A DNA stretch of 64,000 bases from assembly GCA_964523675.1 (NCBI GenBank), contig CAZFZT010000004.1:25986-89985 (forward strand), given 5' to 3'. A program made the translations under genes and the position numbers. Below the pieces are notes generated by a model. It was not told the DNA's origin, made no database searches, and saw only the letters and a list, made by a program, of their open reading frames with translations. Below, piece after piece: positions 1-8,094 of this stretch. Source of the stretch: CAZFZT01 sp964523675. GTDB taxonomy: Bacteria; Planctomycetota; Phycisphaerae; Phycisphaerales; SM1A02. Positions within the stretch are counted from its first letter, which is position 1. Every line of letters starts with the position of its first letter.

Positions 1-2
1 CG

Positions 3-1136
3 AATCTCATTGTCGACCAGGATGTGGGCGAATTCACAACGTTCGATGCGCCCGTCCGTGTTGCCACCGGCTCGCTCGGTGTGATACGCGTTAAATTGGC
101 TGCAACTCAACCCGGCGTGCCAGTGGGGCTTCATCCGCCCTTTGAACCGAAGCTGCCGCCTGACGATACGCTCTTCGCGCTTGAGTCCGTCCGGAGTGGA
201 GTGAAGAAGATCGCAGAGGCGATTCGCGCGCGATCAGATGCGCCCAACGCTGCCATGCAGGTCAGCTGCGCATTGACTGACCTGATGCGGCGGTGGGTCG
301 AGCCGACTCCTGATGTCACAGCCAGCGCGCTTGGCCGCACAGGACTCGCCTGCGCACTGATGCAGCACATCGTCAAGGAGCCGATGCGATGCGCTGAGGC
401 GTACAACCGGGCGGTCGCTGCAGTTCCTGACGCGGAGATACCACTGCTGGCGATACACTCTGACGACATCGAAACACCGATCTGGAAGATCGGACCTGGT
501 CAAGTGCGCATCCGGGCAACTGTTTCTGACATCGAACGTGCCCTGAATGAAGGTGCATCATCACCCGATCGCTTCCTGCCACGCGCGCTCTTCATGACCG
601 CGCTTGCGCGACTCGGCATGTGCGACCTGTTCATTCATGGCACCGGCGGCGAAGTGTATGACAAGGCGATGGAGATGTGGATTCGCGATTGGCTGGGCGT
701 TGACGTCGCGCCGATCGCCGTGGTCACCGCCGACCTGCGCTTGCCCCTGCTCAATGATGGCCCGCCGCCGAATGTTGAGCGCCTCATTCACGCAGCGAGG
801 CATCTTTGGCATGACCCGAAACGTGATTCAAGCGCAGCACTCAGTGCCGAGAAGCGCGCGATGCTCGAGGAGATCGAACGTCTTCCTCGCAACTCATCGG
901 AGCGTCGCCAGGCGTACTACAGCATGCACAAGCGATTGGAAGCAGCGCGCGAGCAACGTTTGCATGAAATCGACTCCGTCGACGAGCGCATCGCTGACGC
1001 CTCACGTCGTATGGCAGACGCGACTATTGCAGCACGACGTGACTGGGCGTTTCCGCTGTATCCCGATGCAATGATCGACGAGTTGTCGGCTGTGATTCGC
1101 GCTCATGTGCCGCTGCTCACTGCGCGGCGCGTTTGA
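3..1136 (+). CDS. Conserved hypothetical protein, 3' part only
   Basis: The reading frame is open from the first complete codon at position 3, so the gene starts left of the window and only the C-terminal 377 residues are visible. I do not recognise the family with certainty. A conserved-looking core sits around residues 190-250, where the motif FIHGTGGEVYD is followed by a Trp-rich stretch and VVTADLRLPL. This arrangement loosely recalls the C-terminal half of BshC (bacillithiol synthase), but that is a guess. The last 90 residues are charged and probably helical. It converges on fabH, the two stops being only about 4 bp apart. A GTG at 24 could be an internal start, but nothing marks it as real. 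Confidence 0.7.
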   Translation, partial: NLIVDQDVGEFTTFDAPVRVATGSLGVIRVKLAATQPGVPVGLHPPFEPKLPPDDTLFALESVRSGVKKIAEAIRARSDAPNAAMQVSCALTDLMRRWVEPTPDVTASALGRTGLACALMQHIVKEPMRCAEAYNRAVAAVPDAEIPLLAIHSDDIETPIWKIGPGQVRIRATVSDIERALNEGASSPDRFLPRALFMTALARLGMCDLFIHGTGGEVYDKAMEMWIRDWLGVDVAPIAVVTADLRLPLLNDGPPPNVERLIHAARHLWHDPKRDSSAALSAEKRAMLEEIERLPRNSSERRQAYYSMHKRLEAAREQRLHEIDSVDERIADASRRMADATIAARRDWAFPLYPDAMIDELSAVIRAHVPLLTARRV

Positions 1137-1140
1137 GGGA

Positions 1141-2166
1141 TCACACGCGCCAGACGCTGCTCGCCCACGTCAAGCCGCCGCCGAATGCGACAAAGATGAT
1201 GTTGTCACCGCGCTTCACCTTGCCTGCCTGCCAGAGCTGATCGAAGCACAATCCAACCGACCCGGCAGACGAGTTGCCGTAGCGATCGATGTTCACATGC
1301 ACTTTCTCAGGCGGCAGACCGATCTTCTCCATCGCCGATTCGATGATGCGGATGTTCGATTGGTGGCAAATGAATTGGCTGATGTCCTCAACATCGAGGG
1401 CGGTCTTGAGCAGCGCATCCTCAATCACCTCGCGGAACTTCGTGACGGCGAACTTATACACCTCGCGGCCCTGCATGCGAAGACAGCCCATGCGAATCGG
1501 GTTGTCAATGTCCTCTGATGGGATGTCGGCTTCTTTGCGCGGAATGTAAAGCGTCTTCCACATGCTGCCGTCTGTCGCCATCGTCTGATAGAGGCATCCT
1601 GTTGCGGGATCGTCATCATCGCGTACGAGGATGACCGATCCGGCCGCATCCCCGAAGAGGATCGAAACCGTGCGGTCGGTGTAATCGCAGATGGTGCTGA
1701 GCGTGTCGCAGCCGATGACACCGACAGCGCGGTGCCGGCCGCTCCGAACGAGCGAGTCCGCAACGTTGAGCGCATAGACGAATCCGCTGCATGCAGCGAC
1801 AAGGTCGAATGCCGCTGCGTGCGATGCGCCGACTTCATCAGCAATGCGGCAGGCCGTAGACGGACAGGACATGTCCGTCGTAACGGAGGCGAGAATGACG
1901 AGATCGAGATCCGAACCCGACATCCCTGCATTGTCGAGCGCCTTGCATAACGCCTCTCGTGAAAGCGTCAGATTGCTCTCGCCTCGGGACGGATCAATGA
2001 TGCGCCGCTCACGAATGCCGGTGCGCTGGACGATCCACTCATCGGTGGTGTCCATCATCTTCTCGAGATCTGCATTCGTCAGCACGCGCTCAGGCACCGC
2101 TGATCCCACGCCCGCGATGCGAACACCAAAATCAGCTATCGGCTCTCGGCTGTCGGTTGTCGGCAT
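1141..2166 (-). CDS. fabH: Beta-ketoacyl-ACP synthase III
   Basis: This enzyme starts fatty acid chains by condensing an acyl-CoA with malonyl-ACP in the cytoplasm. The 341-residue length is normal. The Cys-His-Asn triad is visible at Cys126 (AACSGF), His268 (ICHQSN) and Asn298 (YGNSSAG), and a GGG turn lies near the C-terminus. It is the third gene of rpmF-plsX-fabH, a common bacterial order. The first ten codons (MPTTDSREPI) are made of a GCCGANA-type heptad array, so the conserved protein really begins around residue 13 (FGVRIAGVGSAVP). Either the repeat has extended the N-terminus or the true start is a non-ATG codon further in. Confidence 0.96.
   Translation of the reverse strand: MPTTDSREPIADFGVRIAGVGSAVPERVLTNADLEKMMDTTDEWIVQRTGIRERRIIDPSRGESNLTLSREALCKALDNAGMSGSDLDLVILASVTTDMSCPSTACRIADEVGASHAAAFDLVAACSGFVYALNVADSLVRSGRHRAVGVIGCDTLSTICDYTDRTVSILFGDAAGSVILVRDDDDPATGCLYQTMATDGSMWKTLYIPRKEADIPSEDIDNPIRMGCLRMQGREVYKFAVTKFREVIEDALLKTALDVEDISQFICHQSNIRIIESAMEKIGLPPEKVHVNIDRYGNSSAGSVGLCFDQLWQAGKVKRGDNIIFVAFGGGLTWASSVWRV
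2137..2166. repeat. Heptad array at the fabH start
   Basis: Read on the minus strand, this stretch is a run of 7-nt units of the type GCCGACA, ACCGACA, GCCGAGA, GCCGATA. It contains the annotated fabH ATG and its first codons. The same unit occurs inside psuG near 53165-53196. Confidence 0.7.
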
Positions 2167-2298
2167 GAGAAACGGGCGGGTGAGGGAGCAATCTCGGCGT
2201 CACGAAGAACGCGTATGGTAGTTGAACCTGAATACCGCTGACCTCCAAAACCTCGCAGGAAGAACCGAGCGACACCCCCAGATGCGCGGATCAGGAAA

Positions 2299-3321
2299 TC
2301 AGGCAGGCAGTTCTTCCATCTGCATCGTGCCGAGCGTTTCGCTGATCGCGTCATTCACCCGCGAGAGTACCGCTCGGCGGCCGGCGAGGACCGCATTACA
2401 AATAGTGCGGCCGATGCTGGAGCCGTGGCTGATGATGCAAACCCCGTTGACGCCCAGCAGCGGCGCACCGCCGTACTCGTGGTAGTCATATTGGGCGTAG
2501 AGGCGCTTCGCGATGCCGCCGACCTGCTGTGCGAGGTTCGGATCGAGCGACTTCGCCTCCTTGGAGATCGCTTTGAAGATGCCGTCTGAAAGCCCTTCAG
2601 CTAGTTTCAGCATGACATTGCCAGTTACGCCATCGGTCACGATGACATCTGCCTCGCCAGCGAAAACGCCGCGACCTTCGATGTAGCCGTTGAAGTTGAT
2701 ACCCTCTGCACCCCTGAGCAAGTCGCGGGCTCGCTTCATCTCGGTCGTCCCCTTTGCCTCTTCTCCACCTACGTTCATGAGCGCGACCCGCGGATTCTCG
2801 ATTCCCACAATCTTCTGCGCGAAGATCGCTCCCATGACGCCATATTGCGAAAGGTGGTGCGGTTTCGGCTCGATGTTGGCTCCGACGTCGATGAGGACGA
2901 TCGGGCCGTAGAACGTCGGGATTACCACGGCAATACCCGGTCGATGAACATTCGGCAGTCGCCGCATATGCATCTGCGCAGCCGTGACCTGTGCACCGGT
3001 GTTGCCTGCCGAAATGAAGACATCAAGTGGATTCTCTGCTTTGCGGCTGGCCATCTTGGCGAGCACGGCGAGCGGTGAGTCCGGTTTACTGCGCACCGCC
3101 TCAACCGGCGGCTCATCCATCGCAATGGTCTCGCTCGTGGGGACGATGGTGTAGCGGTCGGCATCAGCCCCCCGCTCAGCAAGTCCGCTGCGGATGATCG
3201 CCTCATCTCCTGCAAGGATGAGTTCGTCAGATGAATCGATGTAGTCGAGCGCAGCCACCACCCCGTCAAGGATCGCTCCAGGGGCGTTGTCACCGCCCAT
3301 CACATCAACACCGATTCGCAT
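2299..3321 (-). CDS. plsX: Phosphate acyltransferase PlsX
   Basis: PlsX makes acyl-phosphate from acyl-ACP for phospholipid synthesis. The protein opens with the family signature MRIGVDVMGGDNAP. It also carries SAGNTGA, a GxNIEPKP-like segment (VGANIEPKP), TDGVTGNV and a C-terminal GAPLLGVNG, all typical of PlsX. At 340 residues it has the usual length. It lies 3 bp downstream of rpmF and 132 bp upstream of fabH, so the three are probably cotranscribed, linking ribosome production to lipid supply. Confidence 0.97.
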   Translation of the reverse strand: MRIGVDVMGGDNAPGAILDGVVAALDYIDSSDELILAGDEAIIRSGLAERGADADRYTIVPTSETIAMDEPPVEAVRSKPDSPLAVLAKMASRKAENPLDVFISAGNTGAQVTAAQMHMRRLPNVHRPGIAVVIPTFYGPIVLIDVGANIEPKPHHLSQYGVMGAIFAQKIVGIENPRVALMNVGGEEAKGTTEMKRARDLLRGAEGINFNGYIEGRGVFAGEADVIVTDGVTGNVMLKLAEGLSDGIFKAISKEAKSLDPNLAQQVGGIAKRLYAQYDYHEYGGAPLLGVNGVCIISHGSSIGRTICNAVLAGRRAVLSRVNDAISETLGTMQMEELPA

Positions 3322-3324
3322 CGA

Positions 3325-3516
3325 TTACTCGTCTCCGCCGCTCTCAGTGGTGATCTGTAGGCCCGGCCGAACATATCCGCAGGCGGAACATGCAGCATGA
3401 GGCCGCTTCGCCTCGCCACAGTTGGGGCAGATGACGCTCTGAATGGGCTTGAGCGCGTGATGCGAGCGACGCTTGCGCTTGCGGCTGGGGGATGTGCGGA
3501 ATGCTGGAACGGGCAT
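3325..3516 (-). CDS. rpmF: 50S ribosomal protein L32
   Basis: This small basic protein (63 residues) has a lysine/arginine-rich N-terminus (PSRKRKRRSHHALK) followed by four cysteines arranged CPNC and CSAC, the zinc-binding version of bL32. It is the first gene of the rpmF-plsX-fabH unit. A sigma70-like promoter lies directly upstream. There is no clear Shine-Dalgarno sequence ahead of the ATG. Confidence 0.95.
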   Translation of the reverse strand: MPVPAFRTSPSRKRKRRSHHALKPIQSVICPNCGEAKRPHAACSACGYVRPGLQITTESGGDE

Positions 3517-3552
3517 AGGTGGGACTCTCTGTCAGGGCTGAATAAGGCGAAT

Positions 3553-3581
3553 ACTGTAATTCGGCGAAGGGGAAAAGTCAA
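3553..3581 (-). promoter_or_regulatory. Sigma70-type promoter of rpmF-plsX-fabH
   Basis: On the minus strand, TTGACT (3581-3576) and TACAGT (3558-3553) are spaced by exactly 17 bp. The -10 ends 36 bp ahead of the rpmF ATG. Both position and spacing fit a housekeeping promoter. Confidence 0.65.
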
Positions 3582-3609
3582 CGCCATGACAGCGGTTTGG
3601 AGAAGTCGC

Positions 3610-3626
3610 AGGCCCCGATGGGGCCT
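3610..3626 (-). terminator. Hairpin after the MutL/DUF6754 cluster
   Basis: AGGCCCC and GGGGCCT form a perfect 7-bp stem with a 3-nt loop, about 35 nt past the stop of the last cluster gene at 3661. No T-run follows, so it may end the transcript only weakly or act as an RNA 3' end. Confidence 0.35.
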
Positions 3627-3660
3627 CCTGACTGCGTTCCTCAGCCCCATCGTGGTGGGC

Positions 3661-4674
3661 TCATTGAATCAGCCAGAGCCAGTCGCCGAACAGGAACTGG
3701 ATGCGCTGCGTCAGGAGCGTGATGCGGCCCATGACGGTATAGGCAAAGCCGGCACCGAACGTGATCATCAGCACCCAGATTCCCACTCTCGCGGTCCGGC
3801 CGACAAAGCCCTTGTGCTCGATTGAGAAGAAGAAGTACGTGAGGCAGGTGAGGACACCGAGGATGATCGCTGAGTTGCGGATCGACAGCCAGAGGTTGAA
3901 TCGACCGTCCTCGTTCACCAGCAACGGCAAGATGGTGGCCTGAATCTGAATGGCGAAGTCGGCCTGCAGGTGTGCGATGAGTCGAAGGCCGGCGGTGATG
4001 CCGATCACGAATGCAAGCGGCCAGCGCGCGATCCAGCCGCCCACTGGTGAGAGCCGCCAAAGGAGCATCAACCCCAGGATGGCAACGATCAGGTAAGAGG
4101 GCCAGAACGGCTGATCGTGCTCAGGCAGAATGTGATTTGCCACAAACGACGGCCAAAGTTTCCCGATCAGGTTGGGAACAACCATCGTCCACCATCCGAC
4201 GACCATGGTGTACGCCGCAGAAACCCCGACGACGAGGGCTTCCGCAAACTTATAGAACGGATTGTCCCGGTACAAGAACGAGAAGACGAACAACGTACAC
4301 AGCGCGGCAAACCACAGGCCGATCGTTCGCCATAGATCAACCGTCACCCCCTCATCGCCCGCTCGTTGCCATGAAACGCCGCGCTCGAGGCGCCACTGCT
4401 TTGCCGGCTCCACACCATCCAGATCCGCTGGAACGGGTTCGCCTGTCTCCGGATCGGGAGTCGGCTGCGCCCAGAAGCCATTACCCTGCGCATCTTCCTG
4501 CGGGTCGATCCAGACTGCATCGCTGGGGTCATAAAGACTGATGACCTCGCGCTCCTCGACGTACTTCGATCCTGGGAACCGGCCGGAGGTGGACTCAACG
4601 CGCCATACCCACACGGCAAGGGCAACGACGCCGAGGAACAACATGATGCTCAAAATCAAAGTCTCTCGCTTCAT
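3661..4674 (-). CDS. Membrane protein, last gene of the MutL/DUF6754 cluster
   Basis: I do not recognise a named family for this 337-residue protein. A hydrophobic segment at about residues 6-23 looks like a signal anchor. A polar region with acidic and Trp-containing stretches follows up to about 110. The rest carries several strongly hydrophobic segments (roughly 110-130, 150-170, 195-215, 225-240, 265-285 and 295-315), so it is a multi-pass inner membrane protein. Its start codon overlaps the stop of the preceding gene by 4 bp (ATGA), which implies translational coupling. Its job is probably shared with the other membrane proteins of the cluster; no catalytic motif is visible. Confidence 0.85.
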   Translation of the reverse strand: MKRETLILSIMLFLGVVALAVWVWRVESTSGRFPGSKYVEEREVISLYDPSDAVWIDPQEDAQGNGFWAQPTPDPETGEPVPADLDGVEPAKQWRLERGVSWQRAGDEGVTVDLWRTIGLWFAALCTLFVFSFLYRDNPFYKFAEALVVGVSAAYTMVVGWWTMVVPNLIGKLWPSFVANHILPEHDQPFWPSYLIVAILGLMLLWRLSPVGGWIARWPLAFVIGITAGLRLIAHLQADFAIQIQATILPLLVNEDGRFNLWLSIRNSAIILGVLTCLTYFFFSIEHKGFVGRTARVGIWVLMITFGAGFAYTVMGRITLLTQRIQFLFGDWLWLIQ

Positions 4675-5807
4675 CGTCGGCCTCGCCTCCGTTCGAGGAA
4701 GAAAATCACATTGCCGAGCACGATGAGCACCAACATCAGAATGTGGGCGGAGAGTTGCGGCCCCATTCGTCCGAGCGCTTCCTGATAGTCGTTATGACCA
4801 TAATTGAGCTGCACTGACGGGTAATCGTGATCGCCAGCATACACACAGCCGTCTGCCTCGGCCGCAGCAAAAATGTGCTCCTCGCTCATCTCAAGCGCCA
4901 GCGCCAATCCACTGATCTGTTCCCGACTCATGCAGTTGATCCTGCCGTCGAGCAGCATCTCAACATGTGACGCGCCAACATTGATCGACTCAGCCAGAGC
5001 TTGCACGACTTCGTCGCGCGGCCGTTCATCCGTCGCAGCCGCTTCTACCGCTTCAGAGAGCAGTTCGGCCAAGCGCTCCCCGCGGGTGCCATAATGCCGG
5101 CCGATTACAAACTCGTACTCTGCCGCCCCCTTGATGGCAGGCAACATCCCCAGCAACTGCTGCGGGTAATACGGATACTGCGGAGGAGCGCTGACACCCG
5201 TGACGCCTGCGACGACGCGGATGTCCTGATACGGCGTCGCAGCGTACTGCACCCATTCCTTTGTGCCCGGGTATCCCGCGCCGATGCTGATCACCAGATC
5301 AGTGTCCTGCAAACTGCTGATGTTTCTTGCGACGGGATAGGAGGCAACCGGTCGGCCCTGTGTATCGACCGGGAACAACTTTAAGAGGTCAGTGGCAATC
5401 AACTTGATCGCGGCCTCATACCCTGCGCCATATCCAAGACTGAGGTAGTTCTCGCCGTACTGATAGCGATCAGGAAACTCTGTTTCCAAGACCCGTAGCG
5501 CATCGTCGATAATCGGCGCCCCCGTCGGCCAAAGCGTGAGAAAGAACATGCGATGGCCGCGCATCGCGCAATGCCGGGTGAATGATGTCAACATCGGCCC
5601 AAGTTCCGGGCGGCTCGCCGGGTCGTAATCCAGCGCCATCACCACCACCGAATCCGGCGGCAGCGCTTCAATCGTATCGAAGACCGCCTGCACGATGGGT
5701 GTGGGCTGCTCGGGAAGAGTCGGCGGCCACAATACCGGAATCGCCACGGCCAGGAACATGGCCAGGAAGATCCAGCGCCGATCAAGATTGCTCAGCCAAT
5801 CAGTCAT
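4671..5807 (-). CDS. Membrane-anchored protein of the MutL/DUF6754 cluster
   Basis: This 378-residue protein has a hydrophobic N-terminal segment (about residues 11-27) and a second one at about 350-370, followed by RRRGRR. The roughly 320 residues between are soluble in character and form one domain, with segments such as VVVMALDYDP and LVISIGAGYPGTKEW that look like an alpha/beta fold. Positive charge after the last helix suggests that the C-terminus is cytoplasmic. I cannot assign a family. It is coupled by a 4-bp overlap to the next gene and lies 26 bp after the 232-residue membrane protein. Confidence 0.85.
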   Translation of the reverse strand: MTDWLSNLDRRWIFLAMFLAVAIPVLWPPTLPEQPTPIVQAVFDTIEALPPDSVVVMALDYDPASRPELGPMLTSFTRHCAMRGHRMFFLTLWPTGAPIIDDALRVLETEFPDRYQYGENYLSLGYGAGYEAAIKLIATDLLKLFPVDTQGRPVASYPVARNISSLQDTDLVISIGAGYPGTKEWVQYAATPYQDIRVVAGVTGVSAPPQYPYYPQQLLGMLPAIKGAAEYEFVIGRHYGTRGERLAELLSEAVEAAATDERPRDEVVQALAESINVGASHVEMLLDGRINCMSREQISGLALALEMSEEHIFAAAEADGCVYAGDHDYPSVQLNYGHNDYQEALGRMGPQLSAHILMLVLIVLGNVIFFLERRRGRR

Positions 5808-5833
5808 GCAAGGTAACGCAAAAAATCAGACGA

Positions 5834-6532
5834 CTACTCTCTCGAACCCAGATAAGAGCGATCAATGCCAAGAAGAATCTTTAGAGATGTCGCAACGATT
5901 CCAAGCGCGATTCCAATCATGATGGCCCGCTGGCCGGATGTATTGAAAATCGCCATGATGTGATCGGTGAGACCGGGCAGCGTCAGGTCCGGGGCGGTTT
6001 CAGCGTACCACCCGGTCAGCATCGTGCCGGCGTAGCTGCGTCCGAGCAGAATCACGAACGCTGTTCCGAGCAGGAGAATTGCCTCCAGATTCTTCGCGCG
6101 AAATGCCCGGAACGCAGCGGATGCAACAAAGAACGCAAGCAACGAGAACATCGTCGCAGTAATCGGAACGATGATGTACTCAAAGGTCCACCAGAACGGC
6201 GCGCCTTCCGTAAGGTAGTCCCCTGTCCATGCGCGGTCGGGATACTTTGGCATCGGCGGCACGCCGATCTTGAAAAGTCCCACGAACAGCGTGATCAAAA
6301 AGCTGACAAGCGTCACCAACGAGAAACCCCAGCCGGCGCGGCGATCGGAAACGCGGCGGAGGTGTACGCTCAAAATGCTCGCGCCGCCGAGGATCAACGC
6401 AATGGCGGCCAGGATGTTGAACCACTCCTCAGCCGTCTCGCGACCTTCGGTGAGCGGCGGGACGAAGAATGCAATCACCATGATGTAGCCGGCGACGGCC
6501 GCAATGATGAGCGGAATCACACGCTTCATCAT
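5834..6532 (-). CDS. Six-helix membrane protein of the MutL/DUF6754 cluster
   Basis: The 232-residue protein is almost entirely hydrophobic, with about six predicted membrane segments. I chose the start at 6532 because its ATG overlaps the TGA of the upstream DUF6754 gene (ATGA), the pattern seen elsewhere in this cluster. A slightly longer start at 6550 is possible. No transporter signature or catalytic residue stands out. A periplasmic or cytoplasmic loop rich in Trp, Pro and Gly lies between helices 3 and 4. It probably assembles with the neighbouring membrane proteins. Confidence 0.85.
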   Translation of the reverse strand: MMKRVIPLIIAAVAGYIMVIAFFVPPLTEGRETAEEWFNILAAIALILGGASILSVHLRRVSDRRAGWGFSLVTLVSFLITLFVGLFKIGVPPMPKYPDRAWTGDYLTEGAPFWWTFEYIIVPITATMFSLLAFFVASAAFRAFRAKNLEAILLLGTAFVILLGRSYAGTMLTGWYAETAPDLTLPGLTDHIMAIFNTSGQRAIMIGIALGIVATSLKILLGIDRSYLGSRE

Positions 6533-8094
6533 GACGCCACCTCCTGCCACTGGGCCCGCGCTTCGCCACTCGACCAGCCCTCCAGCATGATCCGCGCACG
6601 ATCAATCCCCCAGAACGACACCAGCGGCTCGTCTGCGCGTTCCATCAACGTGGTTTCAACGTCACTTTCAACGCCTGCTTCACCCTCATCCGTCGTCTCC
6701 GGCTCGAGCATCTCCTCCTCCACCGGGTCAGTCCCAAGAACACGGAACATAAGGTAGTTCTGCATCTTCTGCGCTATTGGACTGTCCGACATGCTTGCAT
6801 AGGTTGCAAGCACACAACCAACCACAAGTAGAAGCCCGCCGATGATCTTGCCGACATCCTGTCCCTTAAGCGTGCCAAGTTGTTCCGGCTCGCCTGAAAG
6901 GTACGCTGAGGCGGCGAAGAACTCTTCACCGATCAACGTGTAATCGCATGCAGCGACGAAGAACGGAAGCTGCGCCGGCTCCGCGGTGCCCGCCACCTGA
7001 ATCGCGCCGATCGAGTTTCCCGTCTCCGCAAGGATCAACGACTCCGCAAAGAACGCTCCCAGATAAAAACACGCAGCCGGCTTCTCGCGCACCATATAGC
7101 CCGTCAGATACGCCACGTAACCGAACTGCTCGTCAGTGACGTAGTAACTCATGTCTTCGTGGTACGCATCCGGCCGGCCTGCGCTGAGGTACGCAGACTC
7201 GAGCGTCTCGCGAGCCGTCGTCATCACCAGCGACCGCGAAGTCGGCACCTCGATCCGCGCGTCATACTCCGCAGCGGTCTTACCAATCCGCGCCAGAATC
7301 GTCATGCCCGCCACCGTCTGAATGTTGTTCATGTCCTGAATGCCGGGCACGAACAGAATCGAACGGCCCATCTCCGTTGCCCGGCCGACGGCTTCATCGA
7401 CGGCTTCGAGACCCGCAATCCTTCGTATCCGCAGCGGAATGCCCCGCTGCGCAAGAAAGATAAACAGAATGATGCCCGCTGAGATGACAAGCGTCAGCCC
7501 GAGGAACCAACTCTTATTGCGGTCGAAGTACCAGACCTGGCTCTGGATCGGCTGGTTGAGCGTCGCGGGTTGCGACTCCGCGCCGCCGGGACTCACGGCC
7601 GTCAATCTATAAACGTACGGCGTACTCGGCCGCACATCCTTCTTGTCCGCCCACTCCCGCATTTGTGCTGGGATGTCCTTCGTGTCGGCAACGAGTTCGA
7701 ACGCTTCCTCATCAACGCCTGAAGCATCGAACGGCGCTCGATACAGTCGATACCCTGCGACGCGCTGCTCTTCGAGCTCGACATCATCATCCGGCGAAAG
7801 CGTCCACGAAAGCAGCACCGTCTTGCCATCATCGTTCTTCTGATCCCGCGCCGCCAACCCGCTCGGCGGCGCAGGCGGCTCACCCTGCACTTCCGCATCG
7901 ACGTCCACCTGGTCCTGCTCGGTGTCCTGAGCATTCTGCGGGAATGCAGCCGCGCTCACGAAGACCAGCGCCGCGCCAAATACCATCATTGAAATCGCCG
8001 CCCGCCCGAACGCCAAACCGCCGCACGCGTCCGCAGCACTGCGGAGCGCGCCCTCCTTTCGGCGTTTCGGCGTTTCGACGTTTCGGCGTTTCAT
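6529..8094 (-). CDS. DUF6754 membrane protein with FN3 domain
   Basis: After a hydrophobic segment (about 36-50) the 521-residue protein has a fibronectin type III-like domain (about 75-185, with PPSGLAARD, TVLLSWTLSP and YVYRLTAVSPGG). A membrane helix follows at about 196-216. Then comes a large domain holding IRRIAGLEAVDEAVGRA, ILFVPGIQDMN and IEVPTSRSLVM, which I assign to DUF6754. A last membrane helix is near 415-435, with an acidic tail. The function of DUF6754 is unknown. The first dozen codons (MKRRNVETPKRR) are built from an octad array. The ATGA overlap with the upstream gene supports that start, but a methionine at residue 36 or 37 would leave a cleaner signal sequence. Confidence 0.85.
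   Translation of the reverse strand: MKRRNVETPKRRKEGALRSAADACGGLAFGRAAISMMVFGAALVFVSAAAFPQNAQDTEQDQVDVDAEVQGEPPAPPSGLAARDQKNDDGKTVLLSWTLSPDDDVELEEQRVAGYRLYRAPFDASGVDEEAFELVADTKDIPAQMREWADKKDVRPSTPYVYRLTAVSPGGAESQPATLNQPIQSQVWYFDRNKSWFLGLTLVISAGIILFIFLAQRGIPLRIRRIAGLEAVDEAVGRATEMGRSILFVPGIQDMNNIQTVAGMTILARIGKTAAEYDARIEVPTSRSLVMTTARETLESAYLSAGRPDAYHEDMSYYVTDEQFGYVAYLTGYMVREKPAACFYLGAFFAESLILAETGNSIGAIQVAGTAEPAQLPFFVAACDYTLIGEEFFAASAYLSGEPEQLGTLKGQDVGKIIGGLLLVVGCVLATYASMSDSPIAQKMQNYLMFRVLGTDPVEEEMLEPETTDEGEAGVESDVETTLMERADEPLVSFWGIDRARIMLEGWSSGEARAQWQEVAS
8056..8094. repeat. Octad array at the DUF6754 gene start
   Basis: Four and a half near-identical units of GAAACGCC/GAAACGTC (minus strand) cover the start codon and the first dozen codons of the DUF6754 gene. 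The tail MKRRNVETPKRR is therefore repeat-derived. Confidence 0.75.
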
